A stretch of DNA of 64,000 bases from Fibrobacterota bacterium (GCA_028287505.1 JAQBPN010000003.1:1-64000); one strand, 5' to 3'; shown: positions 8,555 to 17,834, counted from the first letter of the stretch. Program-made: numbers and translations. The notes: generated by a model from the sequence alone, not told the origin.

Positions 8555-10717
8555 TTATGATGCGGGCATCCGCCGCAGTCGCAAAGCATTGGCGATGACC
8601 GAGACTGAACTGAGGCTCATGGCTGCCGCCGCAATCATTGGATTCAAGAGCAGGCCCGTGAATGGATAAAGTACGCCCGCCGCTACCGGTATTCCAAGGA
8701 CGTTGTAGACAAAGGCGAAGAAAAGGTTCTGTCGGATGTTCCGCATCGTAGCCTGGCTGATCTTGCGGGCGCGGATAATGCCTATGAGATCGCCCTTGAC
8801 CAAAGTTACTCCGGCGCTCTGTATGGCTACATCCGTTCCCGTCCCCATCGCTATGCCCACATTCGCCTGGGCCAAAGCAGGTGCGTCATTGACCCCGTCT
8901 CCGGCCATGGCCACGGTTTTTCCTTCCGCCTGAAGCCGCTTGATCACGTCCGCCTTTTGATCCGGAAGCACATCGGCGATGACTTGATCCAGTCCCAGTT
9001 TCCGGGCCACGGCTTCGGCGGTGGTGCGGTTGTCGCCGGTGAGCATGATAATCTTCAAGCCCTCTTGGTGAAGTTTTTCAATGGCCTCGGAAGCGGAGGG
9101 TTTGATGGGATCGGCCACCGCGAGAAGGGCGGCGGGTTTTCCATCCACGACGACGAACAGGATGGTTTGCCCATCTTTTCTTCGCTCCTCCGTTTTGAAC
9201 GCCAGGTCCAAAGGGTTGATTTTCAATTCTTCCAGAAGCGAGAGGTTTCCCAAGGAGACATCCCTTCCCGCGATTTTCCCTCGAACACCGTTGCCCGGTA
9301 TGGACACGAAGCCTTCGACCGCTGGAATCACAATCCCTTTGCTTTCGGCACCCTGAACGATGGCGGCAGCCAAAGGATGCTCGCTCCCTTGTTCCAGGCC
9401 CGCTGTAAGCCTTAAAATCTCATCCGGTTCTAAACCCGGAGCGGCTTCCAGTCCCACCAAGCTGGGTTTGCCAACCGTCAAAGTACCGGTTTTGTCCACG
9501 ACCAGGGTATCCACCTTGCGAAGGGTCTCGATGGCCTCGGCATTCCGGAATAGCACGCCCATGGAAGCCCCTTTCCCGCTCGCGACCATGATGGACATTG
9601 GAGTCGCGAGTCCCAGAGCGCAGGGGCAGGCGATAATGAGAACCGAAACCGCATTGACGATGGCATAGGCCAGGGACGGTTTGGGTCCAAGCCAGGCCCA
9701 TATGATGAACGTCAGAATGGCGATGAGGATGACCGCGGGAACAAAGTAGGCCGAAACCTGGTCAGCCAATTTCTGGATGGGTGCCCGGCTGCGTTGAGCT
9801 TCGGCCACCATGTTTACGATGCGGGCCAGCAGGGTTTCGGCGCCCACCTTTTCCGCCTGGAAAACCAGTGACCCGCGCCCGTTCAAGGTCCCGCCGATGA
9901 CGTGGTCGCCCTTGTGCTTTTCAACCGGAATGGGCTCTCCGGTCATCATGGATTCATCCACGGAACTATTGCCATCCAAGACCACTCCATCGACGGGAAT
10001 CTTTTCGCCGGGCCTCACCCGTAGACGATCCCCAACCTTGATTTGAGAAAGGGATATTTCCTCTTCCTGCCCGTCCTCCCGGAGAATCCGGGCCGTTTTT
10101 GGGGATAGTCCGAGCAGAGCCTTGATGGCCGACCCCGTGCGGCTCCTGGCTTTCAGTTCCAGAACCTGTCCCAGCAAAACCAGGGTGACGATGGCTGCGG
10201 CGGCTTCGAAATAAAGGCCTACCTGGCCATGCGCATCCCTGAAGGCCTCGGGAAAGAGACCGGGAAAAAGCGCGGCCACCACGCTGTAGCCGAACGCCAC
10301 CCCGACGCCCAAAGCGATCAAGGTGAACATATTCAGGCTTCGATTCAGGATCGAATTCCAGCCCCGAACGAAGAACGGCCAGGCTCCCCAAAGGACCACC
10401 GGACTGGCCAGAGCCAACTCAATCCACTTCCGGATTGCAGATGAGAAAATGGCCAAATGATCTCCCCGGATCATTTGGCCCATGGCCAAAAGAAGGAGCG
10501 GAGCCGTCAGGGCAACACTGACCCAAAATCGAATGCGCATTTCCTTCAACTCCGGGTTTTCCTCATCGTGCGCCGAAGTCAGGGTGCGCAGTTCCAAAGC
10601 CATCCCGCAAATCGGACAGCTTCCCGGGGCGTCCCGGATGATTTGCGGATGCATGGGACAGGTCCACTCGGTCTTCGTTCCCTTGGGAGCAGTCAGCGTC
10701 AAAGGTTCCATATCCAT
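8555..10717 (-). CDS. copA: Cu+-exporting P1B-type ATPase with N-terminal HMBD module
   Basis: 720 residues. The N-terminus lacks the usual GMxCxxC HMA domain and instead has an HMBD/YHS-like module (about 17-42, [19 protein letters not shown]). The core is complete: actuator loop [11 protein letters not shown], metal site [10 protein letters not shown] in helix 6, phosphorylation site DKTGTLT, SEHP nucleotide-site motif, and [11 protein letters not shown]. The Cu(I)-type membrane signatures YN ([11 protein letters not shown]) and MxxSS ([16 protein letters not shown]) are present, assigning it to the P1B-1 copper exporters. It moves Cu+ from cytoplasm to periplasm, where the multicopper oxidase could oxidise it. 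It lies 51 nt after the DUF1259 gene. Confidence 0.96.
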   Translation of the reverse strand: MDMEPLTLTAPKGTKTEWTCPMHPQIIRDAPGSCPICGMALELRTLTSAHDEENPELKEMRIRFWVSVALTAPLLLLAMGQMIRGDHLAIFSSAIRKWIELALASPVVLWGAWPFFVRGWNSILNRSLNMFTLIALGVGVAFGYSVVAALFPGLFPEAFRDAHGQVGLYFEAAAAIVTLVLLGQVLELKARSRTGSAIKALLGLSPKTARILREDGQEEEISLSQIKVGDRLRVRPGEKIPVDGVVLDGNSSVDESMMTGEPIPVEKHKGDHVIGGTLNGRGSLVFQAEKVGAETLLARIVNMVAEAQRSRAPIQKLADQVSAYFVPAVILIAILTFIIWAWLGPKPSLAYAIVNAVSVLIIACPCALGLATPMSIMVASGKGASMGVLFRNAEAIETLRKVDTLVVDKTGTLTVGKPSLVGLEAAPGLEPDEILRLTAGLEQGSEHPLAAAIVQGAESKGIVIPAVEGFVSIPGNGVRGKIAGRDVSLGNLSLLEELKINPLDLAFKTEERRKDGQTILFVVVDGKPAALLAVADPIKPSASEAIEKLHQEGLKIIMLTGDNRTTAEAVARKLGLDQVIADVLPDQKADVIKRLQAEGKTVAMAGDGVNDAPALAQANVGIAMGTGTDVAIQSAGVTLVKGDLIGIIRARKISQATMRNIRQNLFFAFVYNVLGIPVAAGVLYPFTGLLLNPMIAAAAMSLSSVSVIANALRLRRMPAS

Positions 10718-10768
10718 ATTAAAGCTCCAATTCGAAGGCCAAAGTAAGCGGAAGAGATCAGCAGGCAG

Positions 10769-11686
10769 CTAATCTTTTTTCTGCGTATCCAGCGCAGCTT
10801 TCACTCCGCGCGCCAGGCCCAGGGCTTTGCCCTTGCCCCAATAATGCAGGAATATGATGCGGGGCTTTTCCTCGATCATGTGTTGATGGATGGCCACGAT
10901 GTTGATGTCCGATTTCCGCAGCGATTTCAAAACGCCTTGCAGTTCTTCTTCCCGCATCGCGAAGTCCCCGTCCACCAGGGCATTCGCATCCGTTCCTGCG
11001 AAAGCGGCCCAGGTATTGACGCCCATTCCTTTGCCCGCTTCGCAGCCACAAGGCATCTGCGTTTTCCGCCCGAAGGTCAGTTTCAGCATTCCGTCCTTCT
11101 TCTCGCCTTCCGTGCCCAGGAGTTCCTCGATAGGTGTCGGAGTGATGTTGCTGGGCCCCGATATTTTTGGGCCCGGAAACCCGGTGGACAGTTGCGGATG
11201 GGCTTTGCGGATCTCCCTGACCTTTTCGAACGCTTTGCCCACGCCGCCTGCCAACCGGGACAGGCTATCATCCCCGCCGATGTGCATGAAATAGACTTTG
11301 GGCTCTTCGTAGAAGAAATGGTTGTGCAGGGCTATCACCTGCAAACCGTTTTCCAGGAGCACGCTCAGGACAGGATTGACTTCGTCCTGGAAGAGAACCA
11401 GATCCCCCATGACCATGGCTTCGGATTTGCCGCCGTCCGTGAACGCGGCCCAGGAGGTGAGGCCCATGAAGGGAGGCATGACGAAACCATCCACGGTGAT
11501 GGGGACATCATTCCGAGGGCTGGCTACTCTGTAGATTGATTCTTTGGCGTTCCAGGAACCCTTAAGGCCGGTCAACGCGGATATGCGCGTCGTGTCCGAC
11601 ACGATGCTTTTCCCATGCGCCTGGCAAAAGCAAAGAATCGACAGGACCATAAACAAGGATGGACGGGTGAAACTTGGAATTCGCAT
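10769..11686 (-). CDS. DUF1259 (LppY/LpqO-type) secreted protein
   Basis: 305 residues from the ATG at 11686 (ribosome site aagggg). A signal peptide (about 1-27, LFMVLSILCFCQAHGKS) is followed by two tandem DUF1259 repeats. Each carries the pattern V(N/D)xWAAF, a DGDxxxxxxE or GDLVLFQDE stretch, VIALHNH / IVAIHQH, and YFMHIGG / IFLHYWG. The repeated HxH-type motifs could bind metal, and these proteins are often found in metal or stress loci, but no reaction is established. It is the first gene of the minus-strand copper run and lies divergent to the DMT permease gene at 11809. Confidence 0.85.
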   Translation of the reverse strand: MRIPSFTRPSLFMVLSILCFCQAHGKSIVSDTTRISALTGLKGSWNAKESIYRVASPRNDVPITVDGFVMPPFMGLTSWAAFTDGGKSEAMVMGDLVLFQDEVNPVLSVLLENGLQVIALHNHFFYEEPKVYFMHIGGDDSLSRLAGGVGKAFEKVREIRKAHPQLSTGFPGPKISGPSNITPTPIEELLGTEGEKKDGMLKLTFGRKTQMPCGCEAGKGMGVNTWAAFAGTDANALVDGDFAMREEELQGVLKSLRKSDINIVAIHQHMIEEKPRIIFLHYWGKGKALGLARGVKAALDTQKKD

Positions 11687-11808
11687 TTTATCCCCTTGTG
11701 ATTCAAAATGACTGCCGGGGAAAACTAGTTTTTGCATATGGGGAATACTTGTACAACCGCTGATTGCGCCAAACGGAATTGAAAGGGTGAGAGAGGAGGG
11801 GTGATTCA

Positions 11809-12843
11809 TTGCGTTACATTGTCCTGGCCCTGATGGCCGCCTTGCTCTTTGGCGCATCAACGCCTTTTGGCAAGGTGCTTCTTTCCCAATGGTCCCCTCA
11901 GCAATTGGCGGGATGGCTTTATCTTGGCGCGGCCTTGGGTGTTTGCCTGCCCATATCGCTTGGAAGAAAAGGACTCTTCTCCGGCGTCATCAGCCGGGCG
12001 AATGTTTGGAGGCTGGCCGGGGCCATCCTGTTCGGAGGCATTCTGGGTCCGGTTTTTCTTCTGGCCGGACTTAAGCTGGCTTCGGCCTCTTCCGTTTCCC
12101 TGTGGCTTAACCTGGAAATGGTGGCGACGGCATTTATCGGCATCCTGTTTTTCCGCGATCACCTGGGAAAGTGGGGGTGGGTGGGGGCTGCTTGCATTTT
12201 CGCCGCTGGGGTTTTGTTGTCCCTCGGGGAGGGCGGAGCGGGGACCAAGGCGGGCGTGTTTCTTGCTTTGGCCTGCATCTGTTGGGGAGTGGATAACAAT
12301 CTGACCGCGCTCATCGACGGGCTGCTTCCAATCCAGAGCACATTCTGGAAGGGCCTTGTGGCAGGGCTTTTCAACTTGGCTTTGGGGATTTACCTGCACC
12401 CCATGCAGGGGACCTTGGAATCGGCCTTGGAAGGCCTGGCCGTGGGGGCCGTATCATACGGAGCCAGTATCGCGCTCTACATAAGCGCGGCCCAGGGTTT
12501 GGGCGCGGCGCGCAGCCAGATGCTGTTCGCTTCCGGCCCGCTCTTCGGACTGCTTCTTTCCCACTTTCTGCTCAGGGAGACGTTCCAAGTCCACCATGCC
12601 GTGGCGTTGTTTTTCCAGGCCGCGGGGGTATTTCTTCTGTTCCGGGATCAGCATAACCATGCGCATGTCCATCAAGCGATGGAACATACCCATTCGCATC
12701 GCCACGATGATGGGCATCATACGCATGCCCACGAGGGCCAGCCGGCTTCCCTCCGGCATACCCATCCGCATCCCCATGCGCCCATGGAGCATCGGCATCT
12801 TCATTGGCCGGATACCCATCACCGGCATTCGCACGGAGCTTAG
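11809..12843 (+). CDS. DMT (EamA) permease with long His-rich cytoplasmic tail
   Basis: 344 residues with a TTG start, chosen because gaggagg sits 10 nt upstream (11792-11798) and no ATG or GTG gives the full first helix. About ten membrane helices (residues 1-280) form two EamA repeats typical of drug/metabolite transporters. The last 65 or so residues (about 280-344) contain roughly 23 histidines in HxH patterns (HNHAHVH, HTHSHRH, HHTHAH). Such tails occur on metal permeases and metallochaperones, so a divalent-cation substrate or metal-gated activity is likely; this is inference. It is divergent from the copper run and lies upstream of the Mn riboswitch gene. Confidence 0.88.
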   Translation: MRYIVLALMAALLFGASTPFGKVLLSQWSPQQLAGWLYLGAALGVCLPISLGRKGLFSGVISRANVWRLAGAILFGGILGPVFLLAGLKLASASSVSLWLNLEMVATAFIGILFFRDHLGKWGWVGAACIFAAGVLLSLGEGGAGTKAGVFLALACICWGVDNNLTALIDGLLPIQSTFWKGLVAGLFNLALGIYLHPMQGTLESALEGLAVGAVSYGASIALYISAAQGLGAARSQMLFASGPLFGLLLSHFLLRETFQVHHAVALFFQAAGVFLLFRDQHNHAHVHQAMEHTHSHRHDDGHHTHAHEGQPASLRHTHPHPHAPMEHRHLHWPDTHHRHSHGA

Positions 12844-12929
12844 AGCCTGATTCTCCAAATCGTTTTCCGCAACAATGCATCGGAGCGCGCTTAACCGATT
12901 GCTTTGACGATAAGCGGATTAATTGTACT

Positions 12930-13083
12930 TTTGGAAGGTCCATTGGGGAGTAGTCGCCCTTCGCATGAAGGGGCCTGTGTCAACAGACTTGGTCGCAAGA
13001 CCATGGCGCAGGCGGCTCAAAAGGCTTGGCGAGACCGATGGGCATATCGCTTCCGATAGGCCGGCAAGCGATATGCCCATTGG
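12930..13083 (+). ncRNA. Candidate yybP-ykoY manganese riboswitch
   Basis: The conserved yybP-ykoY 5' element TTGGGGAGTAG is at 12943-12953, and the 3' element GGCGAGACC is at 13028-13036, about 85 nt apart as in the family. GGTC (12937-12940) can pair with GACC (13033-13036) as a short closing P1. The downstream gene encodes a UPF0016 Mn exporter, one of the classical targets of this Mn2+-sensing RNA. Immediately 3', a perfect 15-bp inverted repeat (13038-13052 with 13066-13080) can extend by three pairs (CC-G with T-GG, 13035-13037/13081-13083) into the conserved GACC. Aptamer and hairpin would then be mutually exclusive. No U-run follows the hairpin, so control may be translational or Rho-assisted. 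Confidence 0.72.
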
Positions 13084-13112
13084 CGTATTCGCCGGCCTGG
13101 AGAACATAACCC

Positions 13113-13685
13113 ATGGAAGCTTTCCTGATTTCAACCGGAGTCGTCGCCCTCGCTGAGATCGGCGATAAAACGCAGCTCCTGTCCCTGGTGCTCGCAGCCC
13201 GTTTCCGCAAACCCATTCCCATCGTTTTCGGAATCCTGATCGCAACTTTATTCAATCATGCTTTCGCCGGAGCCATAGGGTCTTGGCTCACCACCTTGGT
13301 TGGTCCGGCAACCCTACGGTGGGTTCTGGGTATTTCCTTTCTTCTCATGGCGGGCTGGACCCTGATTCCGGATAAGGTGGGCGACACGCCCGAGGACAAA
13401 GGCCGATTCGGCGTTTTCACGACAACTCTGGTGGCCTTTTTCCTGGCCGAGATGGGAGATAAAACCCAGATTGCCACCATCGCGCTGGCCGCGAAGTATG
13501 CGTCCCTTATTGCAGTGGTGGCCGGAACCACCTTGGGCATGATGCTTGCGAACGTGCCTGTCGTAATTCTTGGAGACAAAGCCGCGAAAATTCTGCCGCT
13601 GAAACTTATCCGCTCGATTGCAGCCGCGATTTTTGCGGTACTGGGCCTGCTGGCCCTTTTCAACGCGGGTCCGGGCCTGGGATAA
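13113..13685 (+). CDS. UPF0016/GDT1-family manganese exporter (TMEM165-like)
   Basis: 190 residues and about six membrane helices. It carries the two family signature motifs E-x-G-D-K-T, once in each half (EIGDKT at 15-20, EMGDKT at 113-118), which bind the transported cation. Bacterial members (Mnx, MneA and relatives) export Mn2+. The ATG at 13113 follows ctggag. The candidate Mn riboswitch directly upstream supports Mn2+ as substrate and inducer. A variable cytoplasmic loop (about 84-100, IPDKVGDTPEDKGRFG) joins the two halves. Confidence 0.93.
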   Translation: MEAFLISTGVVALAEIGDKTQLLSLVLAARFRKPIPIVFGILIATLFNHAFAGAIGSWLTTLVGPATLRWVLGISFLLMAGWTLIPDKVGDTPEDKGRFGVFTTTLVAFFLAEMGDKTQIATIALAAKYASLIAVVAGTTLGMMLANVPVVILGDKAAKILPLKLIRSIAAAIFAVLGLLALFNAGPGLG

Positions 13686-13850
13686 AAAAATCGAGCCCGC
13701 CATCCGACCAGCATAAAAACAAACGTCGATTTTCTTTCCGATGCGCCAGATGTCATGCCGTCCGGAGTGGTCGCGGAACGGGAGTTTGATATCGTAATAG
13801 TAGGTGCGAAAAAATAGCCCGGTCTTAAAAGAGGAAACAGGAGAACAGCC

Positions 13851-14357
13851 ATGGCTCGTAACAAGATGATATCGGGACTGATTGCGATTATGGTCGGCGC
13901 AGGCTTTTGCCACGAAAACAAACGGGAGTCCAGGCAGTGGTTGGATAAGTCAACCCAGGATGCCGTGCAAGCTTGCCATCGGAATGAACTCAAGTCCGCG
14001 GTGAACAGTTATGCATCGCGGACCATGGGCCGCTGGGAAGAAGCCCATCATCCGGGAATGAAAATTTCAGGAGTCCCGGCGTGGAATGCCGGCACGGGGT
14101 TCGCGTCTTCCCGGTATGGCTCAAGCCCGGCCTCGAACGATGTCTATGGGTTACGGTCCTTGGGACGCGCGGAGGCCTGGCAATCCGGGCAGTACATGTC
14201 CGAAAGAACTGCGCAATACGGTGATCACGCCGCCCCGCTTGCAACTCGCGATTTTTCCTATGATTTGCGCTCCAAGGGCCGGGCTGAAGCGTATGGAACC
14301 GGAACGGACTATTGCGAAGTGGGACCGGCCCGGGTGGAAAGACTCGGACTCAGATAA
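13851..14357 (+). CDS. Secreted protein with a duplicated YxLRSxGRAEA motif
   Basis: 168 residues with a good ribosome site (aacaggagaa) before the ATG. A hydrophobic N-terminus (about 6-20, MISGLIAIMVGAGFC) looks like a signal peptide; the Cys is not a good lipobox because Phe precedes it. The C-terminal half holds two copies of a short repeat, VYGLRSLGRAEAW (near residue 98) and SYDLRSKGRAEAY (near residue 138), separated by about 40 residues. I do not recognise a family. It stands alone between the Mn exporter and another small secreted protein. Confidence 0.65.
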   Translation: MARNKMISGLIAIMVGAGFCHENKRESRQWLDKSTQDAVQACHRNELKSAVNSYASRTMGRWEEAHHPGMKISGVPAWNAGTGFASSRYGSSPASNDVYGLRSLGRAEAWQSGQYMSERTAQYGDHAAPLATRDFSYDLRSKGRAEAYGTGTDYCEVGPARVERLGLR

Positions 14358-14513
14358 CCTCAAGAAATCTTGAAAATCGGGCAAAAAAGCGGCCTAATGC
14401 TGCTTCCTTTCGGGTGAATCCTTTTTGGGTACGATTATTTGACCGTCCGGCCGGCCACCCCCTAAACTTGTTCTGTCTCGAACGGGTATCGTTCCATTTC
14501 AAAGGGTCCGGCC

Positions 14514-14789
14514 ATGTCTCCTCGTTTGCTTATCGCCTTCTGCCTCTTGGCCTTCGCTTTCCTGGAAGGCCGATCGGGTTATTCGCCGTTCACCCGGGGC
14601 CGGAATTCCAGAACGCCGACGGGTGTGTTCGATCCCGTCCGGCAGGCCGCACTCATGGAAGAGTATCCGCTGCCCGTAAGCCTGCCGGAACCGCGGCGGT
14701 TACCCCACGTGGTGAAGAAAACCCACAGGTCCTTCGCGCCCTCTTCCAACCGCACGGCTTGGAACGGCTCCCGCCCCGACTCGAAATGA
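14514..14789 (+). CDS. Small secreted hypothetical protein
   Basis: 91 residues. A clear signal peptide (about 1-20, RLLIAFCLLAFAFLEG) is followed by a short basic, Pro- and Arg-rich mature part with no recognised domain. The ribosome site (aaaggg, about 12 nt upstream) is weak and there is no conserved partner, so the call is tentative. It lies convergent to pckG. Confidence 0.5.
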   Translation: MSPRLLIAFCLLAFAFLEGRSGYSPFTRGRNSRTPTGVFDPVRQAALMEEYPLPVSLPEPRRLPHVVKKTHRSFAPSSNRTAWNGSRPDSK

Positions 14790-14834
14790 AATAGTCCGGC
14801 GTTTCCGGATTCGGATTCGATCGGGAACCCCGCG

Positions 14835-16628
14835 TCAAAGCCTGGATATCAGGAGTTCCCTTTGGAATATGAGTTCCTTGGGCAGATGCTCATAGAGCTT
14901 TACGAACAGCTCATCCTGGGAGATGACTTCCTTCTTCCAGGCCTCGATATCGATATGCTGTAGCGCTTCGAATTTTTCCGCGCTCATCCCCGCCAATCCA
15001 TCCAGATTGAAATCCTCCGCCTTGGGGATCCATCCCAGCGGCGATTCGTAGGCTCCGGAATTCCCCCGGCATCGCTCCACGATCCATTCCAACACGCGCA
15101 TGTTCTCGCCGAAGCCTGGCCACATGAAGTTGCCATCGGCATCCTTGCGGAACCAGTTGACGTGGAAGATTTTCGGGGGGTATTTGATGAGCTTGCGCAT
15201 CTTGATCCAATGGGCGAAGTATTCCCCCATGTTGTAGCCGCAGAAAGGCAGCATCGCCATCGGGTCGCGGCGCACCACGCCCACCTGGCCGGCTGCGGCG
15301 GCGGTGGTTTCCGAACCCATGGTGGCGCCCAGGAACACGCCATGGATCCAGTTGAAGGCCTGGAAGACCAGGGGCACGTTGGAAGGGCGCCGTCCGCCGA
15401 AGATGAATGCGCTGATGGGCACGCCCGCGGGATTTTCCCAGTCGGGGTCTATGCATGGACACTGGGAGGCGGGCGCGGTGAAGCGCGAGTTGGGATGGGC
15501 CGCTTTCCGGCCGCATCCGGGAGTCCATTCCTGTCCCTGCCAATCGGTGAGGCGCGGGGGCGGGATTTCCGTCAGGCCCTCCCACCACACGTCGCCGTCC
15601 GGGGTCAGGGCCACGTTGGTGAATATGCTGTCGTGGGCCATGCTGCGCATGGCCATGGCATTGGATGCCCAGGAGGTGCCCGGAGCCACGCCGAAAAAGC
15701 CCGCTTCCGGGTTGATGGCATGCAGCATGCCGTCCGGACCCGGCTTGATCCAGGCGATGTCGTCGCCGACCGTGGTCACCTTCCAATCCTTGAAGCTCTC
15801 CGGAGGCACGATCATGGCCAGGTTGGTCTTGCCGCATTGGCTGGGAAAGGCGGCGGCGATGTAGGTTTTCTCCTTGCTGCCCGGAGGTTGCACGCCCAGG
15901 ATCAGCATATGCTCGGCCAGCCAACCCTCGTCCCGGCCCATCTTGGAGGCGATGCGGAGGGCGAAACATTTCTTGCCCAGCAAGGCATTCCCGCCGTAGC
16001 CGCTGCCGAAGGACCAGATGGCGCGTTCTTCGGGAAAGTGGACGATGTATTTGGATTCCGCGTTGCTCGGCCAAGGGACATCCTTTTCCCCCGTCTTCAG
16101 GGGCCTGCCCACAGAATGCAGGCAGGGGACGAAGTCGCCTTCTTCGCCCATCACGTCCAGGGCAGCCTGGCCCATGCGGGTCATGATGCGCATGCTGGCG
16201 GCCACATAGGGGGAATCGGTGAGCTGTACGCCGATTTGGGAGATGGGCGAGCCGAGGGGCCCCATACTGAAGGGGACCACGTACAGGGTGCGGCCCATCA
16301 TGCAGTCGCGGAAAAGGCCGGTCAGGATGGTTTTCATGGCTTTGGGCGCCATCCAATTGTTGGTGGGGCCGGCGTCTTCCTGCCGCAGGGAGCAGATGTA
16401 GGTCCTTTCCTCCACGCGGGCCACATCGTCCGGGGTGGAGCGGGCGTAATAGCTGTTGGGGCGCTTGCTGGGATTAAGCTTGATCAGGGTGCCTTGCTCC
16501 ACCATGCGCCTGCAGAGCGTGTCGTATTCCTGCCCGCTGCCGTCGCACCAATGGACCTGGTCGGGCTTGCAGAGGGCGAAGACTTCCGCCACCCAGGATT
16601 TGAGTTTCAGGTTCCGGATGCGTTCCAT
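14835..16628 (-). CDS. pckG: Phosphoenolpyruvate carboxykinase (GTP)
   Basis: 597 residues from the ATG at 16628 (ribosome site aggag); full length for the GTP enzyme. Signatures include the kinase-1a loop [12 protein letters not shown], the GDDIAW metal/phosphate site, the substrate-binding [12 protein letters not shown] stretch, and the GTP-site region [10 protein letters not shown]. It interconverts oxaloacetate and PEP with GDP/GTP and CO2, in gluconeogenesis or in anaplerotic CO2 fixation during fermentation. It lies downstream of a hemerythrin-like gene (16806-17588) in the same direction with a 177-nt gap that holds a decayed gene end. It could be read from that gene's sigma54 promoter. 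Confidence 0.97.
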   Translation of the reverse strand: MERIRNLKLKSWVAEVFALCKPDQVHWCDGSGQEYDTLCRRMVEQGTLIKLNPSKRPNSYYARSTPDDVARVEERTYICSLRQEDAGPTNNWMAPKAMKTILTGLFRDCMMGRTLYVVPFSMGPLGSPISQIGVQLTDSPYVAASMRIMTRMGQAALDVMGEEGDFVPCLHSVGRPLKTGEKDVPWPSNAESKYIVHFPEERAIWSFGSGYGGNALLGKKCFALRIASKMGRDEGWLAEHMLILGVQPPGSKEKTYIAAAFPSQCGKTNLAMIVPPESFKDWKVTTVGDDIAWIKPGPDGMLHAINPEAGFFGVAPGTSWASNAMAMRSMAHDSIFTNVALTPDGDVWWEGLTEIPPPRLTDWQGQEWTPGCGRKAAHPNSRFTAPASQCPCIDPDWENPAGVPISAFIFGGRRPSNVPLVFQAFNWIHGVFLGATMGSETTAAAAGQVGVVRRDPMAMLPFCGYNMGEYFAHWIKMRKLIKYPPKIFHVNWFRKDADGNFMWPGFGENMRVLEWIVERCRGNSGAYESPLGWIPKAEDFNLDGLAGMSAEKFEALQHIDIEAWKKEVISQDELFVKLYEHLPKELIFQRELLISRL

Positions 16629-16790
16629 TCGTCTGCTCCTAATTGTTCGGGCACGATGCATTCCCGGCCCAAATCCCCGCGGATGCGTTCCGCCAAGGCT
16701 TTGGAGGCCGCGGGCTCCCCATGAGTGAAATAGGTTTTGCGGGGGTTGCGCGCATAGCGCAACCAAGAAATTCGATTTTCACGTTCGTGA
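16607..16790 (-). pseudogene. Remnant of a beta-CASP/RMMBL metallohydrolase C-terminus
   Basis: In the minus strand, between the hemerythrin-like stop and pckG, one open frame reads [18 protein letters not shown] followed by [17 protein letters not shown] and [12 protein letters not shown]. This resembles the last 40-50 residues of MBL-fold RNA-specificity metallohydrolases (the vFLvHGEpeA-x-LAERI-x-LG-x-VP-G pattern of the RMMBL domain). There is no start codon, no metallo-beta-lactamase core and no HxHxDH motif; an in-frame stop lies at the boundary with the hemerythrin gene. The remnant's stop codon (16607-16609) lies inside pckG, whose start overlaps it. I read it as the scar of a lost gene that once preceded pckG. 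Confidence 0.55.
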
Positions 16791-16805
16791 GCCCGTTCCG
16801 CTCTA

Positions 16806-17588
16806 TCAAACTACTGAATTGTCGACGGATAGCCGATGGGCGGCGCGCTGCCTGAGTTCCCCTTCCATTCCGATGGCCCGTTTGAAAAGGATTTCCGATT
16901 CCAGATAGGTATGCGCTTTGAGCTTTGACCCGTAGGACAACAGGCTGGAAAGGATTTCCTGCAGATGCTTCGCGTGTATCCGGCCAAGGGGGATTTTCCA
17001 GACATTTTGCGTCAAAGTGGTCAGCATGTCCTGGAGTTCCTGGTCAGGGAGGCGCATCAGGGCGGGCGGAAACATCTCGACGGATCCCTTGAAGACATCG
17101 GGATAGAGCTCCGGATGGCGCAAGCATGCCTCCGTCCGCAGGATCTTCGGGAACAGGAACGATTCCTCCTCTTCCAGGTGCCAGACGAACTCCCTCCGGA
17201 AAGTCTGGAAATCCGCCAGGGCCGCCACCGCGGGTCCTGGCGCATGACCAAGCTCCAGCTTGAGATAGACAAGGAGTTGCTCGATGCAAGGCAAGTCGTG
17301 TTCGCGGAAGGATTCGTGAGCCGCGGAGAGGTGGTCGACCAGATGGTAGAGCGGTTTGGAAAGCCAATTCTCCAGACCCGTGATAGGGGCCGTAGCGATA
17401 AGGCGCCGATGGACTTCGGAAACCTCCAGCCCCATGGAACCGCAGAATTTGATGAGTGTATCGTCCAAGTGGCTCCAAACGGCGCAACCGGTCAGGTCCT
17501 CGAATATGCCCAGGGTGGCCGGCCGTATCCGGAGCCATTGGCGGAGAGTCTGGTTGTCCATGGAGGCGGAATCGGATCTTGTGGGCAT
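16806..17588 (-). CDS. Hemerythrin-like di-iron protein (Ric/ScdA-like), copy 1
   Basis: 260 residues, all-helical. A short N-terminal region (about 14-65, LRIRPATLGIFEDLTG, DTLIKFCGSMGLEV) resembles the ScdA_N/DUF542 domain but lacks its CC pair. A hemerythrin-type four-helix bundle follows with candidate ligands His82, His137 and Glu140/141 ([14 protein letters not shown]) and His226/Glu230 (HTYLES). Ric/ScdA proteins are cytosolic di-iron proteins that protect or repair iron-sulfur enzymes after NO or oxidative damage. The ATG at 17588 has aaggaaa upstream and a sigma54 promoter about 40 nt upstream. It is a diverged paralogue of the protein at 20132-20926. Confidence 0.82.
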   Translation of the reverse strand: MPTRSDSASMDNQTLRQWLRIRPATLGIFEDLTGCAVWSHLDDTLIKFCGSMGLEVSEVHRRLIATAPITGLENWLSKPLYHLVDHLSAAHESFREHDLPCIEQLLVYLKLELGHAPGPAVAALADFQTFRREFVWHLEEEESFLFPKILRTEACLRHPELYPDVFKGSVEMFPPALMRLPDQELQDMLTTLTQNVWKIPLGRIHAKHLQEILSSLLSYGSKLKAHTYLESEILFKRAIGMEGELRQRAAHRLSVDNSVV

Positions 17589-17626
17589 GGTGGGTTTCCT
17601 TTATCACCTTGTTTCACCTTGGAAAA

Positions 17627-17642
17627 AGCAATTGACGCGCCA
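17627..17642 (-). promoter_or_regulatory. Sigma54 (-24/-12) promoter of hemerythrin-like copy 1
   Basis: The minus strand reads TGGCGCGTCAATTGCT against the consensus TGGCACG-N4-TTGCW: GG and GC are invariant with the correct 10-bp spacing and TTGCT is perfect. Transcription would start near 17616, giving a leader of about 28 nt that holds the aaggaaa ribosome site. The same TCAATTGCTTT core precedes the paralogue at 20926. Confidence 0.78.
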
Positions 17643-17834
17643 ATCCGGATCCCGATTTCCAAGCCCTGCCTATCCGGATAGATTGGGCATTCGCGGCCTG
17701 ATTTTTCCTCTTTGGGAGGGGTTTGCGTGATCTTTTGGCACGGGTCGGGACAGAATGGCAGGGATGAGGCCGAAGCTTCCGGGGGAAATGCCTCCGTGCC
17801 GAAGCGAGGCCGCACCGGATTGAGGAACGGACTT

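Noticed and set aside
16744-16764. Perfect 8-bp hairpin between the hemerythrin-like and pckG genes as a terminator
   Set aside because: No U-run follows on either strand, and the bases belong to the decayed RMMBL frame.
17631-17644. ATTG-N6-CAAT palindrome shared by both hemerythrin promoters, read as an FNR/DNR-type operator
   Set aside because: The half-site spacing is 2 bp shorter than FNR/DNR boxes, and on the gene strand the same bases are a -24/-12 sigma54 promoter, which also fits ldhA and the kinase gene.
17736-17752. Second TGGCACG element upstream of ldhA as another sigma54 promoter
   Set aside because: The -12 half (TTGC) is absent at the required spacing.
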